Assembly (NCBI RefSeq): GCF_900450765.1
Contig: NZ_UGGU01000003.1
Location: forward strand, 682,001 to 746,000
DNA: 64,000 nt
Direction of reading: 5' to 3'
Source: Fusobacterium necrogenes
Lineage (GTDB): Bacteria; Fusobacteriota; Fusobacteriia; Fusobacteriales; Fusobacteriaceae
In this document: in pieces, positions 17,146-26,331 of the stretch
How positions within the stretch are numbered: the stretch's first letter is position 1
Layout of the letters: every line of letters begins with the position of its first letter
Notes under the pieces: generated by a model
Told to the model about the DNA's origin: nothing
The model's input: the letters and a program-made list of their open reading frames with translations, nothing else
Databases searched by the model: none
Position numbers and translations under genes: made by a program

Positions 17146-18111
17146 ATGAAATATATAGACCATAAAGTCATAAAAACAGCTTTAGGAACATTTATTTCGA
17201 TATATATAGCAGAGTTATTAGGGATAAAATTTGGAGTAACAGCAGGAGTAGTAACTATTATAAGTATTCAAGCTACTAAAAAAGAATCTTTAAAAATTGC
17301 ATTGGAGAGGTTTATAGCTTCTTTAGTTGGACTTTTTATAGCTGTTATATCTTTTGAAATTTTTGGTTATACTCCATTTATTTTTGGAGTATTTATTTTA
17401 ATTTTTATGCCAGTTTGTTTAAAATTTAATTTATTCCAAGGCTTTTTAGCTACCGTCGTATTAGCTACTCATATTTTAAGCTTAGGCACAGTATCATTAG
17501 TTATAGTAAAAAATGAGATATATATATTATTATTAGGAATTATTGTGGCTTTAGTATTAAATTCATACATGCCTGATATGAGGAAAGAATTAAGTGAAAA
17601 GAAAAAAAATATAGATAGTTTAATGAAAACTATTATGAATTATTTTGGAGAAGTTCTTATAACTGGATCGGTTTTTGCAGATGAAGAAAAAGTTTTTACT
17701 GAGTTGAAAAAGGAGTTAGATTCAGCTAGGGATATTGCTTATAAGGAGTATAATAACGATATCTTTTCTAGCTCAAGAGAAGAGGTTGAATTTTTTCAGA
17801 TGAAAAGAAATCAGTATAAGGTTTTAGTCAGAATGAGAAATCATTTCTATAGATTTTATTTAAGTAGTGAACATACTGAAATTATTTCAGAGTTTGCAAG
17901 AAAAGTTTCTGACTCAATAGGTGTAGATAAATTATATATACAGGTAATGTCAGAGCTTGAAAGAATAAGAGAAGTATTTAAAAATATGCCTCTTCCTCAA
18001 TCGAGAGTAGAATTTGAAAGTAGGGCGATGTTATTTCAATTTTTAAATGATATAGAGCAGTTTTTAGAGATAAAAAGAGACTATATGAAAAAATTAAGAA
18101 AGGAGAATTAG
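17146..18111 (+). CDS. Aromatic acid exporter family protein (DUF939/FUSC-like)
   Basis: A 321-residue inner-membrane protein. The N-terminal half has about five membrane segments beginning HKVIKTALGTFISIYIAELLGIKFGVTAG, the typical start of the ArAE/DUF939 family. ATKKESLKIALERFIASLVG is also characteristic. The C-terminal half (about 150-321) is a soluble helical domain. Distant relatives (AaeB, FUSC) export aromatic carboxylic acids; substrate and direction here are inferred. AGGGAGGG precedes the ATG. The gene stands alone, with its own operator-like palindrome and a terminator. Confidence 0.8.
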   Translation: MKYIDHKVIKTALGTFISIYIAELLGIKFGVTAGVVTIISIQATKKESLKIALERFIASLVGLFIAVISFEIFGYTPFIFGVFILIFMPVCLKFNLFQGFLATVVLATHILSLGTVSLVIVKNEIYILLLGIIVALVLNSYMPDMRKELSEKKKNIDSLMKTIMNYFGEVLITGSVFADEEKVFTELKKELDSARDIAYKEYNNDIFSSSREEVEFFQMKRNQYKVLVRMRNHFYRFYLSSEHTEIISEFARKVSDSIGVDKLYIQVMSELERIREVFKNMPLPQSRVEFESRAMLFQFLNDIEQFLEIKRDYMKKLRKEN

Positions 18112-18133
18112 TTTTTAACTAATTCTCCTTTTA
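18100..18133. terminator. Terminator overlapping the exporter stop codon
   Basis: AAGGAGAATTAG (18100-18111) pairs perfectly with CTAATTCTCCTT (18119-18130), followed by TTA; the stop codon lies in the stem. It can also serve the convergent DMT gene. Confidence 0.8.
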
Positions 18134-18152
18134 AAGTAAATGAAGTATGACT

Positions 18153-18485
18153 TTATTTTTTGAACATAAAGTAGACAGCTCCAATTAGGCAAATAAAAGC
18201 ATATATGTAGTTTAATTTAAATTCTTGTTTTAAATATAAAACTGAAAAACCAGAAAAGACAACTAAAGTGATAACTTCCTGAATAATCTTAAGTTGTGCT
18301 ACTGTAAAAAATTGTGAGCCTATTCTGTTTGCAGGGATAGAGAAGCAATATTCAAAAAAAGCTATTCCCCAGCTACTAATAACAGCAAACCATAAAGCAC
18401 TATGAGTATTTTTAAGGTGTCCATACCAAGCAAAAGACATAAAAATATTTGAGATAAAAAGTAAAATTACAGGTAAAATTTTCAT
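18153..18485 (-). CDS. DMT/DUF486 family small membrane protein
   Basis: A 110-residue protein with four membrane segments, starting MKILPVILLFISNIFMSFAWYGHLKN, a signature of DUF486 (drug/metabolite-transporter-like) proteins. FFEYCFSIPANRIG and FSVLYLKQEFKLNYIYAF complete the family pattern. The start is the ATG at 18485, because AAGGAGG (minus strand, about 18502-18496) lies 9 bp before it; longer starts are less likely. The substrate is unknown. Confidence 0.82.
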   Translation of the reverse strand: MKILPVILLFISNIFMSFAWYGHLKNTHSALWFAVISSWGIAFFEYCFSIPANRIGSQFFTVAQLKIIQEVITLVVFSGFSVLYLKQEFKLNYIYAFICLIGAVYFMFKK

Positions 18486-18685
18486 TAGATTTAGCCTCCT
18501 TATTTTAATCATATTTAACCTAAAAATTTTATATCTTTTTGATGAAAAAATCAATAGAAATTTAATTTTAAAAATAGATCCTTAATTTTGGAGAAAAAAG
18601 TTTTAAGAAGCGATACTAATAGATAAAAAAATATGTTAAAATATCAATTAAAAGATAAAATGAAAATGATGTTGAGGTGAGGGAA

Positions 18686-19492
18686 ATGTTCATAAATGAT
18701 TATCATATTCATAGTCAATTTTCAGGAGATTCAAGTCAAGATTTAAATGAAATATTTGAAAGAGCAATTTTTTTAGGATTGGAAGAGATAGCTATAACCG
18801 ATCATTTAGAATATGATATAGAGGGGATGACTGAAAAATGGATTTTGAATTTAGATAGATATACTAAAGAAATAATAGAATTTAAAAATAAGTATAGAGA
18901 TAGGTTAAATATAAAATTAGGATTAGAAGTGGGAGTTCAACCGCATACTCGAGAGTATTTAGAGAATCAAGTTAAAAAATATCCTTTTGATTTTGTGATA
19001 GCATCTACACATGCTATTGATAGATATGATCTGGCTTTTGGTGAACTACAAAAGTCTAGAAATAAGGAGGAGTTGCAGGAATATTATTTTAAAACTGTAT
19101 TTGAAAATGTAAAAATATATGATAATTTCTCTATATATGGACACATGGATTTTATTACAAGGTATGGTGGAGATAAATATAGGGGTTTAGAGTACGAAAA
19201 AAATAGCGATTTGATAGATGAGATTTTAAAAATGCTGATACATAAGGGAAAGGGAATAGAAATAAATACTTCAGGATATAGGTATAAAGAGGATAGGTTT
19301 TATCCTTGTACTGAGATTGTAAAAAGATATTTTGAATTGGGAGGAGAAATTATTACTATTGGCTCAGATTCGCATATAAAAGAGCATTTGACTATGGACT
19401 TTGATAGAGTATATAATTTTTTAAAAAGTATTGGAGTAAAATATATTTGTGGATTTGAAAAAATGAAACCTGTATTTAAAATTTTAAAATAA
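18686..19492 (+). CDS. PHP-domain phosphatase, HisJ/histidinol-phosphatase family
   Basis: A metal-dependent phosphoesterase of about 268 residues. The metal-ligand motifs of PHP domains are in order: DYHIHSQFSGDS (HxH), ITDHLEY, GLEVG, IASTHAID, YGHMDF and GSDSHI. HisK/HisJ members remove phosphate from L-histidinol phosphate in histidine synthesis. No other his genes are adjacent, so another phosphoester substrate is possible. The ATG at 18686 is preferred because GAGGTGAGGG lies just upstream; a GTG at 18677 would add three residues. Followed by a lipoprotein gene 65 bp downstream. Confidence 0.8.
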   Translation: MFINDYHIHSQFSGDSSQDLNEIFERAIFLGLEEIAITDHLEYDIEGMTEKWILNLDRYTKEIIEFKNKYRDRLNIKLGLEVGVQPHTREYLENQVKKYPFDFVIASTHAIDRYDLAFGELQKSRNKEELQEYYFKTVFENVKIYDNFSIYGHMDFITRYGGDKYRGLEYEKNSDLIDEILKMLIHKGKGIEINTSGYRYKEDRFYPCTEIVKRYFELGGEIITIGSDSHIKEHLTMDFDRVYNFLKSIGVKYICGFEKMKPVFKILK

Positions 19493-19557
19493 AGTTGATA
19501 CTTCAGGTTAAATATGATAAAATTAAAAAGATAAATTTTATAAAAGGAGATAAGATT

Positions 19558-19986
19558 ATGAAAAAAACAGTAGTGATGTTAACAATGCTTGGTTTAGCAT
19601 TAGGAGGATGTACAGCTTTAGAAAAAACAAATGAAGCGGTTGAAAAAGTAGGAACTGTGACACAAACAGCTCAAACTATGCTAGATATTAATTCTATAAA
19701 AGGGCAAGAATTTACTCTTGAAAATTCAGATATAACTATTTCATTTGATAATACTAGGGTGTATGGATTTAGTGGAGTAAATAGATATTTTGGAGGATTA
19801 ACAGTACAAGGAAGTAGTATAGTTATTGAAAATATAGCCTCTACTATGATGGCGGGTCCTCAAGATAAAATGGAAGAAGAAGCAAGTTATTTAAAGACTC
19901 TAGCAGAAATGACTTACATGAGAATAGAGGGTAAGAGTGTTATTTTAACAGGAAATGGAAAGACTTTAAAATTTCTAGGAAAATAA
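19558..19986 (+). CDS. META-domain lipoprotein (HslJ-like)
   Basis: A 142-residue predicted lipoprotein: MKKTVVMLTMLGLALGGC with lipobox ALGGC. The mature part contains a META/HslJ-like core, with ITISFDNTRVYGFSGVNRYFGGLTV and the family-typical IASTMMAGP stretch, followed by ILTGNGKTLKF. META-domain proteins are often envelope stress-linked; no defined reaction is known. The ATG at 19558 follows AAAGGAGAT. An in-frame codon at 19495 would not give a signal peptide. A bidirectional terminator follows. Confidence 0.85.
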   Translation: MKKTVVMLTMLGLALGGCTALEKTNEAVEKVGTVTQTAQTMLDINSIKGQEFTLENSDITISFDNTRVYGFSGVNRYFGGLTVQGSSIVIENIASTMMAGPQDKMEEEASYLKTLAEMTYMRIEGKSVILTGNGKTLKFLGK

Positions 19987-20050
19987 AATCAAATAATTAT
20001 TTTCAATTTTCATCTTAATTTAAAAGCAACAACAGTTATATAAAACAAAA

Positions 20051-20086
20051 ACTCAAGAGTGATATGAATCATTCTTGAGTTTTTGT
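20051..20086. terminator. Bidirectional terminator between META lipoprotein and M20 hydrolase
   Basis: Stem ACTCAAGAGTGAT / ATCATTCTTGAGT (13 bp, one G-T) with a short loop and TTTTGTTT after it, between convergent genes. Confidence 0.85.
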
Positions 20087-21280
20087 TTATTTACTAGTTT
20101 TTAAGCTTTCATAAGCTGAAAAAATATTCATGATTTGAAGTTTTACACCTATAGCTAGACTTTCTTCATCAATATCAAATTTATCATTATGAAGTGGAGC
20201 TGTAATACCTTTGTTTAAGTTTCCAACGCCTAAATTAAAGAATGCTCCTGGAACTTTTTCTACAAAGTAAGCAAAGTCTTCAACACCCATATTAGCTAAT
20301 GGTTTAGTAAAAATAGCTTTTTCTCCTAGAAGTTTTTTAGTATTTTCTTTAATGATATCTATGTATTTGTCATGATTTATTAAAGCTGTATAACTATCTT
20401 CAAAGATAACTTTTCCTGTTGCACCATAAGATTTAGCTCCATATTCTACCATCTCTTTTAATCTCTCTTTTACTCTATTTTTAACTTCATTAGAAAGAGT
20501 TCTTAGTGTACCAGAAGCTACTACTTTTTGAGCAACAATATTTTCTTTATCTCCACCATTTATTTTTCCAAAACTAAGTACAGCAGAATCTCTAGAATCA
20601 ACATTCCTACTTATGATACTTTGAATATTAGTAATTACTCCACAAGCAGCTACAATAGCATCTATTCCTTGACTTGGATAAGCACCATGACAACTTATTC
20701 CCTCTATTTCTATTCTAACATCAGTAGATGAAGCACAATAAGCTCCATATTTTACACCTACTGTTCCACACTCTATTATAGGATCTACATGAAGTCCAAA
20801 TATTGCATCTACACCTTCAAGACATCCATCATTTATCATAGGTAGTGCACCACCTGTTGTCTCTTCTGCTGGTTGGAAAAGAAGCCTTATATTACAAGGA
20901 AGATTAGTTTTATTCTCTGATAATATTTTCGCTACTCCTAGTAATATAGCTGTATGAGCATCATGACCACAAGCATGCATTTGCCCAGAAATAGTAGAAG
21001 AGTATTCACTAGTATTACACTCTAAAATAGGAAGTGCATCCATATCAGCACGTAGAGCTATTGTAACATTTTTATCATTTCCATCTATATCAACAACTAC
21101 TCCACTTTTTCCAACCCCAGTTTTATATTTAAAACCCATTTTATCTAGTAATGAAGTGATATGAGCAATAGTTTTAGGAAGCTCAAAGTCTAACTCTGGG
21201 ATCTTATGTAACTCTCTTCTTGTATTGATAATCCACTCTTTATTTTCATTAACATCGTTTAAAAATTTTGTAATTATCAT
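20087..21280 (-). CDS. M20-family amidohydrolase (N-acyl-amino-acid / hippurate hydrolase type)
   Basis: A 397-residue metallo-amidohydrolase of peptidase family M20D. Motifs in order: RRELHKIPELDFE, LRADMDALPI, MHACGHDAHTAILLG (metal-binding Cys/His), FQPAEETTGGA, FGLHVDP, SCHGAYPSQGID and PLHNDKFDIDEES. Family members release amino acids from N-acyl or aminoacyl conjugates; the substrate cannot be set from sequence. CAGGAGGGAA precedes the ATG. It is monocistronic on the minus strand. The 199-bp region to rlmN holds AT-rich divergent promoter DNA only. Confidence 0.9.
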   Translation of the reverse strand: MIITKFLNDVNENKEWIINTRRELHKIPELDFELPKTIAHITSLLDKMGFKYKTGVGKSGVVVDIDGNDKNVTIALRADMDALPILECNTSEYSSTISGQMHACGHDAHTAILLGVAKILSENKTNLPCNIRLLFQPAEETTGGALPMINDGCLEGVDAIFGLHVDPIIECGTVGVKYGAYCASSTDVRIEIEGISCHGAYPSQGIDAIVAACGVITNIQSIISRNVDSRDSAVLSFGKINGGDKENIVAQKVVASGTLRTLSNEVKNRVKERLKEMVEYGAKSYGATGKVIFEDSYTALINHDKYIDIIKENTKKLLGEKAIFTKPLANMGVEDFAYFVEKVPGAFFNLGVGNLNKGITAPLHNDKFDIDEESLAIGVKLQIMNIFSAYESLKTSK

Positions 21281-21443
21281 GTTCCCTCCTGAGTAAAATA
21301 TTTTGCATTATTTTATTCTAAAAAATAAAAAAAGTAAAATATATTTTTAAAATGTTTTTTATTTAATTTTTATATTTAATATATATTAAAAAATATAGTT
21401 TAAATTACGAAGAAAAATAGGCAAGTTTGTTAATTTCTTTATG

Positions 21444-21472
21444 TTGTTTTTAAGCTGAAATTATGATATAAT
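21444..21472 (+). promoter_or_regulatory. Predicted promoter of the rlmN-PBP operon
   Basis: TTGTTT (21444-21449), a 17-bp spacer, and TATAAT (21467-21472) with a TGA extended -10. Confidence 0.6.
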
Positions 21473-21503
21473 TCAATAATTGAGTAAAACTATGGAGGAG
21501 ATA

Positions 21504-22562
21504 ATGTCAGAAAAAATAAATTTGTTAAATTTTAATCAGCAAGAGTTAGAAGATTTTATAATATCACTTGGAATGAAAAAATTTTATGGGAAACAACTTT
21601 TTAATTGGTTACATAAAAAGATAGTAAGAGATTTAAATGAGGTAACTAATCTTTCATTGAAAGATAGAGAGTTGTTAGTAGAGAAATCTTATATCCCATT
21701 TTTAAATTTATTAAAACATCAAATATCTAAAATAGACAAAACAGAGAAATTTTTGTTTCAGTTAGAAGATGGAAATACAATTGAAACTGTTTTGTTGAGA
21801 CATAAAGATAAGAGGAATACTTTATGTATTTCTTCCCAAGTTGGTTGTGCTGTAAAGTGTAGTTTTTGTGCAACTGGACAAGGAGGTTTTGCAAGAAATC
21901 TGAATGTAAGTGAGATTATTAATCAAGTTTATACTATAGAAAGAAGACTTTTAAAGCGGGGAGATAAGATAAATAATGTTGTATTTATGGGGATGGGAGA
22001 ACCACTTTTAAATCTTACAAATGTTTTAAAAGCTCTTGAAATATTATCTAGTGAGAATGGAATAAATATTTCTAAGAGAAAAATAACTATCTCAACTTCA
22101 GGAATCGTTCCAAACATAGAGAAAATACTCCTTGAAAAGATACCGGTAGAGCTAGCTGTATCTTTACATTCAGCTATTAATGAAAAAAGGGATGAGATTA
22201 TTCCTATCAATAAAAGATATCCATTAGAGGACTTACATGCTGTTTTACAAGAGTATCAAAGACAAACAAAGAGAAGAATTACTTTTGAATATATTTTAAT
22301 AAATAATTTTAATGTTTCTGAAACAGATGCTAATGCTTTAGCAGATTATGTGCATGAGTTTGATCATGTTGTGAATTTAATTCCTTGTAATCCAGTAGAA
22401 GGAACTGATATGACTAGACCATCAGATAAAAAAATAGAGAGATTTGTTAACTATTTACAAAATGTAAGAAAGGTAAATGTAACTATTAGAAGAGAAAAAG
22501 GAACAGATATAGATGGAGCTTGTGGACAGTTGAGACAAAAAAATAAAAAACCTACTAAATAG
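21504..22562 (+). CDS. rlmN: Dual-specificity 23S rRNA/tRNA adenine C2-methyltransferase RlmN
   Basis: A radical SAM methyltransferase that methylates A2503 of 23S rRNA and A37 of some tRNAs. The start chosen is the ATG at 21504 ([10 protein letters not shown]), with GGAGGA at 21494-21499; a TTG at 21480 would place that site inside the gene. This gives 352 residues. The 4Fe-4S motif [11 protein letters not shown], the GMGEPLLN loop and the C-terminal [12 protein letters not shown] with the methyl-accepting Cys are present. It is 8 bp before the PBP1A gene and probably co-transcribed. Confidence 0.95.
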   Translation: MSEKINLLNFNQQELEDFIISLGMKKFYGKQLFNWLHKKIVRDLNEVTNLSLKDRELLVEKSYIPFLNLLKHQISKIDKTEKFLFQLEDGNTIETVLLRHKDKRNTLCISSQVGCAVKCSFCATGQGGFARNLNVSEIINQVYTIERRLLKRGDKINNVVFMGMGEPLLNLTNVLKALEILSSENGINISKRKITISTSGIVPNIEKILLEKIPVELAVSLHSAINEKRDEIIPINKRYPLEDLHAVLQEYQRQTKRRITFEYILINNFNVSETDANALADYVHEFDHVVNLIPCNPVEGTDMTRPSDKKIERFVNYLQNVRKVNVTIRREKGTDIDGACGQLRQKNKKPTK

Positions 22563-22570
22563 GAGGAAGA

Positions 22571-24763
22571 ATGAAAAAATTTACATACTTAAAAGTATTT
22601 ATAGCAGTGATATTTTTGGGTGGCGTGATTGCTTCTGGAGCTGTTTTTGGAGTAGTATATAAATACTATAAAGAATTACCGGATATTTCTACCTTAATAG
22701 AGGATTATTCTCCATCTATTCCTACAACTGTGTACGATCGAAAAGGAAGAGTAATAGATGTTATTTCTCGTGAAAAAAGAGAAACAGCAAAATTTAGGGA
22801 AATTCCTCAGAATTTAAAAAATGCTTTTTTAGCTATTGAAGATAAGAAATTTTATTTTCATCATGGCATACACTTTAAAAGATTATTAGGAGCGATAGTA
22901 GCTAATATAAAAAGTGGTTCTGCTGTACAAGGGGCAAGCTCTTTTACTCAACAACTAGCTAGAAATGCTTTTTTATCTCATGAGAAAAGTATAGCTAGAA
23001 AGATAAAAGAGGCTCTTATAACTTTCGAAATAGAGAGAAAATACACTAAAGATGAGATTTTTGAAAAATATCTAAATGAGATATATTTTGGAGCTGGGGC
23101 TTATGGAGTAAAAACAGCAGCAGAGCAATTCTATAGAAAAGATATATCACAAATTAATTTAGCAGAAGCAGCATTGCTTGCAGGTATTCCAAATAGACCG
23201 GAAACATATAATCCCAGCAAAAAATTAAATAATTCTTTAAAAAGAATGAGACTTATTCTTTCAGAGATGTATAAAGATAAAATGATAACAAAAGATGAGT
23301 ATGATAGAGCTCTTGCACATAAATTTTATAATGAAAATAATCTACCAAAAGATTTTATTTTAGATGAAGAGACCACAGTTATATATAATAAAAGAAGTGA
23401 AGTTGAGTATAATGTACCAGATTTCTCTGGGTTAGTAGAAAATATATTATTAGAAAATTTTAGTGAAGATCTAATATATACAGGTGGATTAAAAGTATAT
23501 ACTACTCTTGATTTAGATATGCAAAAGATAGCTAAGGAAAGTTTTGAAAATTATGCTTTTTTTCAAAAAGATGGAAGAGAAAAATTACAAGGAGGAATGG
23601 TAACTGTAGATCCAAATAATGGACATATTATCTCTATTGTAGCTGGAAAAAAATTTAAAGATGGAGATTTTAATAGAGCTACTATGGCAAGAAGGCAATT
23701 AGGGTCTTCATTTAAACCTTTTTTGTATTTTACAGCTTTGCAAAATGGATATGAGTTAAATTCAGTGATTGAGGATAGGTATTTACAATATGGTAATTGG
23801 ATACCTAAAAATTATGGAAATAGATATAATAAAAACCTGACTTTGCTTACAGCCTTAGATAGATCTGTAAATACTGTTTCTATTCAGCTATTAGATAAAG
23901 TAGGAATAAATGTTGTCCAAAAAAATATGCAAAAGCTTGATCCTAACTTAAAAATTCCAGATAATTTAACAGCCTCATTAGGTTCGTTTGAAAATACACC
24001 ATTACAACATGCATTAAATTATAGTGTATTTGCTAATGGAGGGTATAAAGTGGCACCAGTAATAGTTACGTCTGTTAGTGATAAATATGGAAATGTTCTC
24101 TATGAACAGCTACCACAAAAAGAGAAAATTTATGATAGCTTAGATATCAGCTTAGTAACATATATGTTAAAAAGCTCAGTTATGTTTGGAAGTTCTGGAA
24201 GAGCAGCTGTATATGACTCTAATAAAAATAGGATAGAACAAGGTGGAAAAACAGGAACAACTAATGAGAATAGAACACTATGGTTTGCTGGGATAACACC
24301 TAATTATGTAACAACTATTTATATAGGATATGATGATAATTCACCTATTATTGGGAATGTAAGTGGAGGAAATGGAGTTGCACCACTGTGGGCTGAGTAT
24401 TATCAAAAACTTGTAGATAAAAATTTATATAATACTAAGGCTAAGTTTTCATTTTTAGATAATCATTTAAAAAACGGAGATTTAGTTTTACAAACTTTAG
24501 CTCTTAATAGTGGATTGAAAACAGATAAGGGAAGAGATTTTGTTCTTAGAAAGGGAAAAATTGAGCTTGAAAGAGATGATAAGTATTTTAAAGGTATAGC
24601 TGGAATATTTGAAAAAAATGGATATAAAGTTACAAATATAAATACAGTAACTGAATCTGAATGGAGAGAAAAAGAAGAGAAGATAGATAAAAATATTAAT
24701 TTGAATAGTAAATCAAATTCAAATACAAATGATTCATTATTTAAAAGATTGTTAGGAGAGTAA
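22571..24763 (+). CDS. Class A penicillin-binding protein (PBP1A-type)
   Basis: A bifunctional peptidoglycan glycosyltransferase and transpeptidase, 730 residues, anchored by one membrane span (about 7-27) with the rest periplasmic. The GT51 domain shows AIEDKKFYFHHGIHF and QGASSFTQQLARN. The transpeptidase domain carries S379-S-F-K382 (SxxK nucleophile), the SVN-like motif in LDRSVNTVSIQ, and K560-T-G-T. The C-terminus is a charged, Asn/Ser-rich tail. AGGAGG precedes the ATG. Present in most bacteria, with no sign of truncation. Confidence 0.93.
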   Translation: MKKFTYLKVFIAVIFLGGVIASGAVFGVVYKYYKELPDISTLIEDYSPSIPTTVYDRKGRVIDVISREKRETAKFREIPQNLKNAFLAIEDKKFYFHHGIHFKRLLGAIVANIKSGSAVQGASSFTQQLARNAFLSHEKSIARKIKEALITFEIERKYTKDEIFEKYLNEIYFGAGAYGVKTAAEQFYRKDISQINLAEAALLAGIPNRPETYNPSKKLNNSLKRMRLILSEMYKDKMITKDEYDRALAHKFYNENNLPKDFILDEETTVIYNKRSEVEYNVPDFSGLVENILLENFSEDLIYTGGLKVYTTLDLDMQKIAKESFENYAFFQKDGREKLQGGMVTVDPNNGHIISIVAGKKFKDGDFNRATMARRQLGSSFKPFLYFTALQNGYELNSVIEDRYLQYGNWIPKNYGNRYNKNLTLLTALDRSVNTVSIQLLDKVGINVVQKNMQKLDPNLKIPDNLTASLGSFENTPLQHALNYSVFANGGYKVAPVIVTSVSDKYGNVLYEQLPQKEKIYDSLDISLVTYMLKSSVMFGSSGRAAVYDSNKNRIEQGGKTGTTNENRTLWFAGITPNYVTTIYIGYDDNSPIIGNVSGGNGVAPLWAEYYQKLVDKNLYNTKAKFSFLDNHLKNGDLVLQTLALNSGLKTDKGRDFVLRKGKIELERDDKYFKGIAGIFEKNGYKVTNINTVTESEWREKEEKIDKNINLNSKSNSNTNDSLFKRLLGE

Positions 24764-24817
24764 AGAGAGTGGTTTAAATTTATTAGAAAATTTATAAAAT
24801 TTCGAGGAGGAATAGCT

Positions 24818-26206
24818 ATGTTTGAAAAAAAAATTTATATTGAAAGAAGAGAAAAGTTAAAGAAGATAGTAAAAAAAGGAGTAATAATACTTCCTGGAAA
24901 TCAGGAATCTCCTAGAAATTATAAAGATAACTGCTATAACTTTGAACAAGACTCTACATTTTTATATTATTTTGGCATGGATATTCCACATCTTATAGGA
25001 GTTATAGATGTAGATAATAATAAGGAATATATTTTTGGAACTGATTTTACTCTTGATGATATAGTTTGGATGGGAGAACAAAAACTTTTAAAAGATCTTT
25101 CTAAAGATGTTGGAGTAGAAAATTTTATAGAATTAAGTGAGTTTAAAATTTACTCTGCTAAATTAAAAGATGAAAAAAGGGAGCTTCTTTTTCTACCTCA
25201 GTATAGAGCTGAGACAATTCTTGAATTGTCAGAAGCTTTTAAATTAAATCCATTTGAATTTAATAATTATATTTCAGAAAAACTTATAAAGGCTGTAGTA
25301 GAACAAAGAAATATAAAATCAGAATTAGAGATAAAAGAAATAGAAAAAGCAGTAAATATAACAAGAGAAATGCATTTAGAGGCTATGAGAATAGCTAAAC
25401 CAGGTATGAAAGAGTATGAAGTGGTAGCTGCTTTAGAAGCGGTGGCAAGTAAATATAATGCTACTACTTCCTTCCATACTATATTCACAAAAAATGGACA
25501 AACACTACATAATCATTATCATGGAAATACTCTACAAGATGGAGATATAGTTGTTTTAGATGCTGGAGCTAGAACACAAATGGGATATTGTGGAGATATG
25601 ACTACATCTTTTCCAATATCTAAAAAATTTTCAGATAGACAAAGGGATATTTATACATTGTTAATTGAAATGTTTGAAAAAGCAGAGAGTTTGATTAGAC
25701 CAGGAATAACATATAAAGAAGTACATTTAGAAGTTTGTAAAGTTTTAGCTAGGGGTATGAAAGATCGTAATTTAATGAAAGGGGATGTAGAAAAAGCTGT
25801 AAAAGAAGGAGCACATGCTATATTTTTCCCGCATGGACTAGGACATATGTTGGGACTTGATGTTCACGATATGGAAAGCTTAGGAGAAAATAATGTAGGT
25901 TATGAAGAATTTGAGAGAGATATGCAGTTTGGATTAAAATCTTTAAGATTGGCAAGAGAATTAAAACCAGGATATGTATTTACAGTAGAGCCTGGAATAT
26001 ACTTTATACCAGAACTTATTAGGAGATGGAAAGAAGAGAAAAAATTTACTGAGTATTTAAATTATGAAGAGATTGAAAAATACTTAGATTTTGGTGGAAT
26101 GAGATACGAAGGAGATTTTTTAATAACTGAAGAGGGTGCAAGGAGATTGGGAGATAAAATGCCAAAAACTTATTTAGAGATAGAAGAGCTTAGAAAATTT
26201 TTCTAA
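24818..26206 (+). CDS. pepP: Xaa-Pro aminopeptidase (M24B, aminopeptidase P type)
   Basis: A 462-residue metallopeptidase that removes N-terminal residues preceding proline. An aminopeptidase P N-terminal domain (about 5-135) precedes the pita-bread catalytic domain. The dinuclear metal ligands are visible in VVLDAGAR and GDMTTSFP (Asp, Asp), FPHGLGHMLGLDVHD (His), TVEPGIYF (Glu) and RYEGDFLITEEG (Glu). CGAGGAGG precedes the ATG. The gene follows PBP1A by 54 bp with no terminator seen between, so it may be in the rlmN operon. A roughly 100-bp inverted-repeat element lies after its stop. Confidence 0.93.
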   Translation: MFEKKIYIERREKLKKIVKKGVIILPGNQESPRNYKDNCYNFEQDSTFLYYFGMDIPHLIGVIDVDNNKEYIFGTDFTLDDIVWMGEQKLLKDLSKDVGVENFIELSEFKIYSAKLKDEKRELLFLPQYRAETILELSEAFKLNPFEFNNYISEKLIKAVVEQRNIKSELEIKEIEKAVNITREMHLEAMRIAKPGMKEYEVVAALEAVASKYNATTSFHTIFTKNGQTLHNHYHGNTLQDGDIVVLDAGARTQMGYCGDMTTSFPISKKFSDRQRDIYTLLIEMFEKAESLIRPGITYKEVHLEVCKVLARGMKDRNLMKGDVEKAVKEGAHAIFFPHGLGHMLGLDVHDMESLGENNVGYEEFERDMQFGLKSLRLARELKPGYVFTVEPGIYFIPELIRRWKEEKKFTEYLNYEEIEKYLDFGGMRYEGDFLITEEGARRLGDKMPKTYLEIEELRKFF

Positions 26207-26224
26207 ATTAAAAATATTTAAATA

Positions 26225-26324
26225 GTAACTATTCAGGTATGTTTAACTTAAAAGGAAAATTAAAAATTATCTAAATTATACGACTCTTTAAGTTTTTAAT
26301 TAATCTCCATACCCGAATAGTTAC
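26225..26324. repeat. About 100-bp inverted-repeat element (copy 1)
   Basis: Outer arms GTAACTATTCAGGTATG (26225-26241) and CATACCCGAATAGTTAC (26308-26324) pair with one mismatch. An inner pair AACTTAAA (26245-26252) / TTTAAGTT (26287-26294) extends the structure. The layout and outer sequence (TAACTAnnnAGGTA) are shared with the element at 39562-39647. It lies between the convergent stops of pepP and hcp. Confidence 0.6.
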
Positions 26325-26331
26325 ATAGAAT